A stretch of DNA of 64,000 nucleotides, taken from assembly GCF_001550095.1 (NCBI RefSeq), contig NZ_LRUC01000033.1:62001-126000 (forward strand), read 5' to 3'. A program made the translations under genes and the position numbers. This DNA is from Celeribacter ethanolicus (GTDB taxonomy: Bacteria > Pseudomonadota > Alphaproteobacteria > Rhodobacterales > Rhodobacteraceae). Below are positions 42,691 to 49,893 of this stretch, in pieces (within the stretch, counting starts at the first letter, position 1; each line of letters begins with the position of its first letter). Under the pieces are notes generated by a model. That model saw only the letters and a program-made list of their open reading frames with translations. It searched no databases and was not told the DNA's origin.

Positions 42691-43473
42691 ATGGAAAATC
42701 TGTCTCCGATAATGCTCGGCTTTCTCGGAAGTCTTGCCGCCGGATCGCTCACAGCAGTCGGAGCAGTTCCCGTGCTGTTCGGGCGCATCCCGTCTCGGGC
42801 CACACGCGATCTGTCGCTCGGCTTCGCTGCCGGTGTGATGCTCGCCGCTTCTTTCTTTTCGCTGATCATCCCGGCATTGGATGCGGCGGAGCCGATGTTC
42901 GAAAACGGCGCGATGCCTGCGGCCATCGTATGCGTTTCGATTCTTCTGGGCATGGGGGCTGTCGCCCTGATGAACGAAAAGCTGCCGCACGAGCACTTCA
43001 AGACGGGACGCGAAGGGCCCGAAGCGGCGTCTTTGCGGCGGGTCTGGCTGTTCATCATCGCAATCACGATCCACAACTTCCCCGAAGGCCTTGCGGTTGG
43101 GGTCGGCTTCGGATCCGGAGGTATGGAGGGCGGTCTGCCGCTCGCCATCGGCATCGGGCTTCAGAATGCGCCCGAAGGATTGGCCGTCGCTGTATCTCTG
43201 CTGGGCGAGGGATATCCGAAGCTGCGCGCCTGGGGCATCGCGGCGCTGACGGGCATGATCGAGCCGATTGGCGGTTTGCTCGGGGCCGGCATCATCACAC
43301 TGTCGGAACCGCTGCTTCCATGGGGTCTGGCCTTTGCCGCGGGCGCAATGCTCTACGTCATTAGCCACGAAATCATCCCCGAAACCCATCGCAGCGGCCA
43401 TCAGAACAGGGCGACGCTCGGTCTCGCAGTCGGGCTCGTTCTGATGCTGTTCCTTGATGTCTGGTTGGGATGA
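42691..43473 (+). CDS. ZIP-family divalent metal transporter
   Basis: A 260-residue protein with eight hydrophobic helices and the ZIP metal-site motifs TIHNFPEGLAVG (helix 4) and GLQNAPEGLAVA (helix 5). ZIP proteins bring Zn(II), Fe(II) or Mn(II) into the cytosol. An importer inside a metal-stress operon is odd, as stress by excess zinc would call for export. It might refill zinc when other metals (copper, cadmium, lead) displace it. A His-rich loop, common in the family, is short here. Confidence 0.85.
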   Translation: MENLSPIMLGFLGSLAAGSLTAVGAVPVLFGRIPSRATRDLSLGFAAGVMLAASFFSLIIPALDAAEPMFENGAMPAAIVCVSILLGMGAVALMNEKLPHEHFKTGREGPEAASLRRVWLFIIAITIHNFPEGLAVGVGFGSGGMEGGLPLAIGIGLQNAPEGLAVAVSLLGEGYPKLRAWGIAALTGMIEPIGGLLGAGIITLSEPLLPWGLAFAAGAMLYVISHEIIPETHRSGHQNRATLGLAVGLVLMLFLDVWLG

Positions 43474-43477
43474 GGCA

Positions 43478-43960
43478 ATGTCACTAAACAAGGTATCTCC
43501 GATGATCGGCGTCTTCGCAGCACTTGCTGCGTTCGCGATCGATCAGATCACCAAAGCCATTGTCGTTGCGAATGCCGTCACTTTAAGCGCCGGAATTCCC
43601 GTGTTTCCGGGATTCAACCTCGTCTTTTATCGTAATGACGGCGTGACTTTCGGGATGTTGGGCGGCGCGCCGTGGTGGAGCCTCATCGCTTTCGCTCTTG
43701 CCATCTGTGTTTGGCTGGGGGTTATGCTGTTTCGCGCCGACAATGCGGTGGAAACGCTTGCCTACGGTGCGATCATTGGCGGAGCCCTGGGCAATGTCAT
43801 CGATCGTGTGCGGTATCGGGCTGTAACAGACTTTCTCGATTTCTACATTGGCACAACACATTGGCCTGCCTTCAACTTGGCCGATGTATTTGTCGTCAGT
43901 GGCGTGGGGCTCTTGCTCGCCGCGCCATGGATCAGCGCGCGGCGTTCGATCAAGTCGTGA
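43478..43960 (+). CDS. lspA: Lipoprotein signal peptidase (signal peptidase II)
   Basis: A 160-residue membrane protein with four helices and both catalytic Asp motifs: GNVIDRVRYRAVTDFLDFY and FNLADVFVVSG. It cleaves the signal peptide before the lipidated Cys of lipoproteins. GAGG before the ATG at 43478 supports this start over an earlier in-frame Met. In lead-resistance (pbr) loci, an LspA-type gene is likewise controlled by a MerR promoter. Its end overlaps the Lnt gene. Confidence 0.9.
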   Translation: MSLNKVSPMIGVFAALAAFAIDQITKAIVVANAVTLSAGIPVFPGFNLVFYRNDGVTFGMLGGAPWWSLIAFALAICVWLGVMLFRADNAVETLAYGAIIGGALGNVIDRVRYRAVTDFLDFYIGTTHWPAFNLADVFVVSGVGLLLAAPWISARRSIKS

Positions 43961-45540
43961 AGCCGGAAATTCTGAACCGCATCGCTCTGCGCCACCGTTT
44001 GCTTTCGCGGATGACGCTTGGTTTCGCCGCCGGGGCGCTGACCGTTCTGACTTTCCCGCCCTTCTCGCTTCTCCTGCTTGTTCCAATTGCCTATTCCGCG
44101 TTGTTTGTCGGTCTTCGCGATCTCTCCTTCGGGCGCGCTTTCCTCGTCGGCTGGGCGTTTGGTCTTGGCCAGTTCGGTTTCGGGATTTCGTGGATCGCGG
44201 AAAGTTTCTACGTCGAGGCCGGGCGGTTTGGGACGATGGCGATCCCGGCGGTCGCGGGATTGTCCGCAGGTCTCGCGATTTTCCCAGCCATTGCCGCCGC
44301 GCTTTTTGCCGAAATCGCGCGGCGCGGAGCCATGGGCAGTCTCTTGGCCTGCCTCCTGTTCGCGACCTCCTGGACCGCTGCCGAGTGGTTGCGAGGTCAC
44401 GTTTTGACAGGATTTCCGTGGAACCTCGCCAGCTACGCTCTGGTCGATTACGCCGCTTTTCGCCAGCCCGCCGCCTGGGTCGGAAGCTATGGGTTAAGCT
44501 TTCTCACCGTGTTCGTTGCGTTACTCCCCGGCGCGGCTGCCATGGCGTCCGGGCGGCAACGATTGACCATTTCGCTCATGGCGCTGGCCGGCATAGCGAC
44601 GATGTGGGCTGTCGGCACGCTTCGCCTCCAGTCGGATGCACAACAGCCACCCGGTGTCGATTTGCGCATCGTCCAGGGCAACATTCCACAAGAGGAGAAA
44701 TGGGCGCCCGAGAACCGCGAGGCGACCTTCGCGCGCTATCTTGAGCTTTCAACCCGGCGCGGCGATTTCGACGTTCTTCTCTGGCCGGAAACCGCCTTTC
44801 CGGGTTTCCTCGATGAGGATACGGAGGCACAGGCCCGCATTGCCGCTGCGCTACCGGAAGGCAGCGTGCTGCTCACCGGGGTGCCGGACCGTGTACCGAG
44901 TGAGGATGGGATCCAATATTTCAACACGGTCCAGGCTTTTGGCGAGACCGGCAAAATCCTGACCGGATACGCGAAACACCATCTCGTACCCTTCGGCGAA
45001 TATGTGCCATTCCGCGGCTGGTTGCCCATCGAGCGGCTCACGGCGGGTCTGGGCGATTTTACGCCCGGACCGGGCCCGCGAACGCTTGCGCTTCCGGGTG
45101 TGCCGCTGGTCGCCGTGGCGATCTGCTATGAGATCATCTTCCCAGGGCATGTGGTCGACGACCTGTTCCGGCCGGACTGGATTTTCAATGCGACCAACGA
45201 TGCTTGGTTCGGAACCAGCATTGGACCGGAGCAGCATCTCGCCTCCGCACGCATGCGCGCTGTCGAGGAAGGGCTTCCCATCGTCCGGGCCGCAAACACA
45301 GGGATCTCCGCGATCATCGACGCAAACGGTGACCTCGTCGCGCGGCTCGGCAACGGAGAAACCGGTGTCATAGATGCGGCTCTGCCCTCTGCTCATCCGT
45401 CAACGCTCTATGCGCGCTTCGGCGACTGGGCGCTGCTGGCTCTCATCTTCACTACTTGGGCCGTGGGACTGGCTGCAGGTCTGGTCGGCACACACCGGTG
45501 CAACAAGAGAACAAGAACGGAGAAAAAGTCATGCTGGTAA
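43927..45540 (+). CDS. lnt: Apolipoprotein N-acyltransferase
   Basis: A 537-residue enzyme: about six to eight N-terminal helices and a nitrilase-like domain with the triad Glu (WPETAFPG), Lys (YAKHHLVPFGEYVP) and Cys (AICYEIIFPG). Lnt adds the third acyl chain to lipoproteins. The ATG at 43927 overlaps lspA by 34 bases; a GTG at 43957 would give a GTGA 4-base overlap and is an equally good start. With lspA and the lgt at 18493 the window encodes the full lipoprotein pathway. Confidence 0.9.
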   Translation: MDQRAAFDQVVKPEILNRIALRHRLLSRMTLGFAAGALTVLTFPPFSLLLLVPIAYSALFVGLRDLSFGRAFLVGWAFGLGQFGFGISWIAESFYVEAGRFGTMAIPAVAGLSAGLAIFPAIAAALFAEIARRGAMGSLLACLLFATSWTAAEWLRGHVLTGFPWNLASYALVDYAAFRQPAAWVGSYGLSFLTVFVALLPGAAAMASGRQRLTISLMALAGIATMWAVGTLRLQSDAQQPPGVDLRIVQGNIPQEEKWAPENREATFARYLELSTRRGDFDVLLWPETAFPGFLDEDTEAQARIAAALPEGSVLLTGVPDRVPSEDGIQYFNTVQAFGETGKILTGYAKHHLVPFGEYVPFRGWLPIERLTAGLGDFTPGPGPRTLALPGVPLVAVAICYEIIFPGHVVDDLFRPDWIFNATNDAWFGTSIGPEQHLASARMRAVEEGLPIVRAANTGISAIIDANGDLVARLGNGETGVIDAALPSAHPSTLYARFGDWALLALIFTTWAVGLAAGLVGTHRCNKRTRTEKKSCW

Positions 45541-45725
45541 TCGCGGGCATTGTCGCGGGTGCGATCTGGGGTGGATATCTGGCGCGACGCCGAAAAGGAA
45601 ACCGGCTGGATATCCTCCAGTATGCGGCGAGTTCGGCGATCGCCTTCGGTCTTCTCACCTATTTCATATCGGTGGTCCTCTTGCGCATCTTTTTTAAGAA
45701 GGGTTTCGAAACAGCACCGACATGA
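45531..45725 (+). CDS. Small membrane protein of unknown function
   Basis: A 64-residue protein with two hydrophobic segments (about 2-18 and 30-52) separated by a strongly basic loop (ARRRKGNR). The ATG has GGAG upstream and lies inside the end of lnt; the stop overlaps the start of the next gene. The tight coupling argues that it is real. It resembles no family that I can name. Confidence 0.55.
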   Translation: MLVIAGIVAGAIWGGYLARRRKGNRLDILQYAASSAIAFGLLTYFISVVLLRIFFKKGFETAPT

Positions 45726-47659
45726 GACGGCTTTTCAACATATTGCTGTACGGGTTTCTGGCAATCTGCATCACGGTATCGGTTGGTTCCGGGTTGGTCT
45801 ATTTTCTGCTGAGCGCATCCGTTCCCGATTACGACGAGGACTTCACGGTCGCAGGCTTAGGCGGACCGGTCGACATTCTGCGAGATTCTTCGGCAGTCCC
45901 GCACATCTCCGCAGCTTCCGCTGCGGATGTTTACTTCGCGATCGGCTTCGTTCACGCCCAAGACAGGCTCGGTCAACTGTTAAGGGCAAGGCGAAAAGCG
46001 GAAGCTTCGTGGCCATCGGATGAGATCTTGGACCTTGAGCCAGCGGTCTCAGACGCGCTCGCATCCTATGCCGCCGGCGTTAATGCGTGGCTGGAGCTAG
46101 TGTCGGAAGGCGGGCGTGGCCGAGGCTCTCCGGAGCTGCTGATCGCAGACGAACGGTCGATCGCGGCCTGGACACCCGGCGATAGCCTGAGGATTGCCCG
46201 GTCTTTCCTGAATGGCCTGCGACCGGGAAGCGCACGGGAAGGAATGCCGAGTATATCAGGTGCCATTATACCGGCGGATCGCCTGAGAGTGCCCGAACTG
46301 TTTGCGACTGATCCGGAGCAGCGCCTTGATGCATGGGCGATCGACGGCGACCGAACAGCGACCGGAACGCCAATTCTAGCCGCCGATATCAGCGGTTCCC
46401 TGTCGCTTCCCTCGGAATGGTATCTCGCAGATCTTCAATTTTCGACAGGGCCGGCCATAGGGGCCACAATACCGGGCGTACCTTTCGTTATTGTCGGTCG
46501 CAATGCGCGCGTCGCCTGGGCCTTCCGGTCATTTCCCGTGCCAGACGAGGAGGCACCAAGGGGGCCGTCACCCGTGCGGGCGGCAGGTTTCCTGACGATG
46601 CTGGAGCTGTTCGCGCGTTCGGCCGACGCGACCGATGCCATCGGAGTTGCCGCAGACATGTTGCCGAAGGGCATGGAGGCATTGGCCATTGACCGAGAGA
46701 CCGTTGCCCGATGGCCAAGAGCGGAGGCCGTACGGGCGTCGTCTTTTCGCGACATTCGACTGGCGGAGCTTGAAGCGCGGCAATCGATCTTCTCGACGGA
46801 AGGCGCCATCGGTGTTCAAAGGGACACCGTAAGTTCCGTGGCGCGAACCCTCCTGCCCCTGATGGCGAAAGAGCTTTGGTTCGTGCAGTCCAGAGACAGC
46901 ATCGAAGGCACCGATGCGGACAGCCTTCGTCGTGAGCTTCTGGACAGGCTTGCCTCGTGGAATGGCGAAATGGATCGCTATTCACCGGAACCTCTGCTGT
47001 TCTGGACCTGGGTCCGGGCTTTGCAGCAGCGCATTTTGAAGGACGAGTTTCCGACAGCGGAGCAACTCTGGACCCGTCCGAACCCAAACTTTCTTTATGC
47101 GGTACTCAGCGATCGTCGCGGTAGCGCGATCTGGTGCGACATCCGCCTATCCTCACCTCGCGAGACATGTGAGGAGCAGGTTCGCGTGGCCCTGGATGAT
47201 GCCCTTGGCTGGCTGGTCGATCGATATGGGCGCGATCCCTCGACGTGGACCTGGGGGGAGGAGCATAGATTGGACATGCAGTGGTCGCCAATCAGTTCAC
47301 GTGGGTTGCTGACCGACCTGCTGTCCCTTCAAGCGCCGATTTCAGGCGATCCGTATACGCTATTCTTGACATCATTTGGTGTCGAAGAAGACCGTCCATT
47401 CCTTGTGAGTGCCGGAAGCAATTTTCAGGCGGTCATGTCGATATCGGAAGCAGCGGGATCATACTACATCTCGCCCACCGGACAGTCGGGACATCCGCTA
47501 TCTCGATTCTACGACAATCTCTTTCCCTCCTGGATACGAGGCGAATACCTGGCCATGTCGACCGATCTGTCACTGGCCCGTGGCGGCGCTTCCGGGATCT
47601 CGCGACTCACACCGGCTACCTCGGACAGTCCTCGGATGAGCGAGGGCCAGAGCGAATGA
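45722..47659 (+). CDS. Penicillin acylase (Ntn-hydrolase) homologue lacking the nucleophilic Ser
   Basis: A 645-residue exported or anchored protein (helix about 8-30) of the penicillin amidase family. Early GGPVDILRDSSAVPHISAASAADVYFAIGFVHAQDRL is typical of the A chain. Where the B chain should begin with Ser-Asn-x-Trp, the sequence reads LDAWAIDGDRTATGTPILAAD: Ser is Leu and Asn is Asp. Family members mature by self-cleavage at this Ser, so the product is probably uncleaved and inactive as an amidase. It may bind a ligand instead. The start overlaps the small gene upstream (ATGA). Confidence 0.75.
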   Translation: MRRLFNILLYGFLAICITVSVGSGLVYFLLSASVPDYDEDFTVAGLGGPVDILRDSSAVPHISAASAADVYFAIGFVHAQDRLGQLLRARRKAEASWPSDEILDLEPAVSDALASYAAGVNAWLELVSEGGRGRGSPELLIADERSIAAWTPGDSLRIARSFLNGLRPGSAREGMPSISGAIIPADRLRVPELFATDPEQRLDAWAIDGDRTATGTPILAADISGSLSLPSEWYLADLQFSTGPAIGATIPGVPFVIVGRNARVAWAFRSFPVPDEEAPRGPSPVRAAGFLTMLELFARSADATDAIGVAADMLPKGMEALAIDRETVARWPRAEAVRASSFRDIRLAELEARQSIFSTEGAIGVQRDTVSSVARTLLPLMAKELWFVQSRDSIEGTDADSLRRELLDRLASWNGEMDRYSPEPLLFWTWVRALQQRILKDEFPTAEQLWTRPNPNFLYAVLSDRRGSAIWCDIRLSSPRETCEEQVRVALDDALGWLVDRYGRDPSTWTWGEEHRLDMQWSPISSRGLLTDLLSLQAPISGDPYTLFLTSFGVEEDRPFLVSAGSNFQAVMSISEAAGSYYISPTGQSGHPLSRFYDNLFPSWIRGEYLAMSTDLSLARGGASGISRLTPATSDSPRMSEGQSE

Positions 47660-48657
47660 TCACGAACCTCTTCTTTCTTTACGACCCTTTCGGCGATGCG
47701 CTGTCACCGGTGTCGCTCATTGTTGTCGGCCTTACAGCATGGCTGTTTTTGCGTGGGCTCAAAATACACGTTCGCTGTCTCGGAAGGGTTTCTGGCTGGC
47801 GTCGAACCGTCTTCTTTGTCGGCCTCGCGGTCGTCCTCGTCGCGACGAATGGGCCGCTCCCGCCATTGGGGCACAGTCTGTTTTCTGTACATCAGGTCGA
47901 GCATCTTCTTCTGCGACTGGTAGGACCGCTTCTTATCGCGGTTTCTCAGCCCTGGCTTGGCCTTCAAGCCGGATTGAAAAGGGAATGGCGCCGACGCCTT
48001 GCCGCGATTGGGCGTGCGCGCATCCCGCGATTCTTGGCGCTTCCTGCATCTGCCACCTCCCTGTTGATTGGCGCGCTTTTCGTCTGGCAGATCCCGATGA
48101 TCTACGCCCTTACACAACGTATTGCGGCGATGGAAGCGCTGGCACATCTGTCTATGGTGCTGGCGGGGCTTTGGTACTTTGCTATGCTGTTCGATCCGCG
48201 TGATCCGCCTGAAGGAGCGCGGCGCGGTGCTCGACTGATGTCAGGGTTCGTGGTGATCGTTTCCAACATCTTTCTGGGCTCCCTGACAACGCTCAAGGAG
48301 GTGCCCCTCTATGGATCAGAAATCATCGCAGCGAGCGGTGGTCGACTTCGCGCCCTGGCTGACGAGACAATCGGCGGCTACGTAATCTGGGTCCCGTCGT
48401 CGATGGTTCTCATCGTGGCAATCATCCTGGTGCTCAACGGCTGGAACGCGGCGGAGGAACGGCGCTGGACGTCCCGCTACGACCTGATGCGCCAATCGAA
48501 TGCGGCGGCGCTCGAGTTTCCGGAAACCGCGGAGGAACTGCGTCTGAAAGTAGAGAAGCCGAACCGGGACATGGGCCGTACCCTCGCCCTTGGCGCATTC
48601 GCCATGTTCATGGTTGTCATGATTACCGTCGTGACCATCGTCTATGCCCTCGGATAG
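47656..48657 (+). CDS. CtaG-type (caa3_CtaG) cytochrome c oxidase assembly protein
   Basis: A 333-residue membrane protein with about seven helices. HQVEHLLLRLVGPLLIAVSQPW and DETIGGYVIWVPSSMV, with conserved His and Asp/Gly-Gly-x-x-x-Trp, mark the caa3-type CtaG family, involved in copper insertion or assembly of haem-copper oxidases. It is unrelated in sequence to Cox11. It is the last gene of the 13-gene run and its start overlaps the previous stop (ATGA). A basic/acidic C-terminal cytosolic loop precedes a final helix. Confidence 0.82.
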   Translation: MITNLFFLYDPFGDALSPVSLIVVGLTAWLFLRGLKIHVRCLGRVSGWRRTVFFVGLAVVLVATNGPLPPLGHSLFSVHQVEHLLLRLVGPLLIAVSQPWLGLQAGLKREWRRRLAAIGRARIPRFLALPASATSLLIGALFVWQIPMIYALTQRIAAMEALAHLSMVLAGLWYFAMLFDPRDPPEGARRGARLMSGFVVIVSNIFLGSLTTLKEVPLYGSEIIAASGGRLRALADETIGGYVIWVPSSMVLIVAIILVLNGWNAAEERRWTSRYDLMRQSNAAALEFPETAEELRLKVEKPNRDMGRTLALGAFAMFMVVMITVVTIVYALG

Positions 48658-48876
48658 ATTGAATTCGACATGATACCAGACGTATTCTTCCCCGCTAGGG
48701 CCCGCCTGTTTCGCCACTGCCACGGCTGGACACATATTGTAGTGTCCTTACGCGTACCGGGTGCTTGCGCTGGCCCACGGCGGCGAGCGTCACTTTGGCC
48801 GTGATCGCCATCGAAGCGATCAACGTCGCCCTGTGCCGACGATTTGCCTGATTTGACGGAAGATCATCTCCTCCCA

Positions 48877-49389
48877 TCAGGCGTAGATGTCGATCGGTGT
48901 TCCGTCTTTCACCATTGCATAGATGTCCTCGATCTGCCGATCTGTGACCGCGATGCAGCCAGCTGTCCAGTCGCGGACGTCCGTTGGGTCGATGCCTGGG
49001 CGTGGACCACCATGGATGAAGATGTCGCCGCCGGGGGAAAGGCCCTGCGCTTCAGCAAAGGCGATGTCGGCCTCATTCGGATAGGAGATGCCAACCGAAA
49101 GATGATACGTGCTTTCGGGGTTGCGCTTATCGACTACGTAAGCGCCCTCAGGGGTCCGGCCGTCTCCCTCGAATTGCTTGTGACCCTCAGGAGCGAAACC
49201 CAGCCCGACCGGATAGGTTTGCAATACGCGATCGGCTCCGTCCAGAACAAGCAAACGCTGCCCCTTGTAAAGCCGAACACGGGTCACCTCGGGTCCGCCA
49301 TAGCTGCGGAACTTGCTGGCACAGCCAGACAAAAACGCTGCCAACCCGCCCAACAGGACGGCGCGGCGGGGAAATCGGATGGTTTTCAC
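48877..49389 (-). CDS. L,D-transpeptidase lipoprotein (YkuD domain)
   Basis: A 170-residue exported protein with Tat-like FPRRAVLLGG and a lipobox FLSGC, so probably a membrane lipoprotein. The catalytic motif is complete: His in DIFIHGG and Cys in WTAGCIAVTD. It belongs to the shorter YafK/YkuD branch, distinct from the enzymes at 6386 and 52757. It cross-links or tailors peptidoglycan. Being a lipoprotein, it would itself depend on the Lgt/LspA/Lnt pathway encoded nearby. Confidence 0.83.
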   Translation of the reverse strand: MKTIRFPRRAVLLGGLAAFLSGCASKFRSYGGPEVTRVRLYKGQRLLVLDGADRVLQTYPVGLGFAPEGHKQFEGDGRTPEGAYVVDKRNPESTYHLSVGISYPNEADIAFAEAQGLSPGGDIFIHGGPRPGIDPTDVRDWTAGCIAVTDRQIEDIYAMVKDGTPIDIYA

Positions 49390-49452
49390 TGCTCGATGCC
49401 TCTTTCGTGAGGTCTGATATGGACATTACGTTACCTTGCAAATGCTGCGTGA

Positions 49453-49575
49453 TCAATGTCCGTGGGCAAGCGCGGCCTTTGCCATCTCTGGACCAACCTG
49501 CTCACCGCTGAATGCCTTGCGGGCCTACCGCAGCGCCTTGAGGGCGACCGGCAGGGAGGCCACGGCAAGCCTTAA
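49453..49575 (-). pseudogene. Remnant of the 3' end of a second zinc-type P-type ATPase gene
   Basis: Reading the minus strand down to the TGA at 49455-49453 gives SGEQVGPEMAKAALAHGH, nearly the same as the last 18 residues of the intact ATPase at 49894-52242 (SGGEQVGEGLAKGALAHGH). Further upstream LPVALKALR followed by an in-frame stop recalls the VVANALRLL end of the last helix. Only about 40 codons remain. The Zn-ribbon gene lies between the remnant and the intact gene. Confidence 0.72.
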
Positions 49576-49859
49576 TCGAACAACTCGTGAAGCCAGGATT
49601 TGCGGCGATAGCCGTGCTTGCCGTCGCCGCCGCCGTGCTTTCCGCGCCGGTAGCCGCGATCATCGTCGTAGCCGCGCGGCTCAGGCACCCGCTGAGGCGT
49701 CACATCGGGTGCCGAACGCTCGATGATCTTGTCCAGTTCGCCCCGGTCTAGCCAGACACCCCGGCAATCGGGACAAAAGTCGATCTCGATCCCCTGGCGG
49801 TCGGTCATGCTCAAGGGCACCTCGCAAACCGGACACATCATCCTGCCCTTCACGCTCAT
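49572..49859 (-). CDS. Zn-ribbon (zf-TFIIB type) protein
   Basis: A 95-residue cytosolic protein. The N-terminal part is a zinc ribbon with four cysteines: CPVCEVPLS and DFCPDCRGVWLDRGELDKI, the latter typical of the zf-TFIIB family. The C-terminal part is rich in Arg, Gly, His and Asp (YRRGKHGGGDGKHGYRRK) and may bind metal or nucleic acid. An upstream ATG (49904) would overlap the ATPase gene end by 11 bases. It follows the ATPase on the same strand and is probably cotranscribed. Confidence 0.75.
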   Translation of the reverse strand: MSVKGRMMCPVCEVPLSMTDRQGIEIDFCPDCRGVWLDRGELDKIIERSAPDVTPQRVPEPRGYDDDRGYRRGKHGGGDGKHGYRRKSWLHELFD

Positions 49860-49893
49860 GTCTCGTCTCGGCTCCTTTCCGGGTTCTCCCAGT

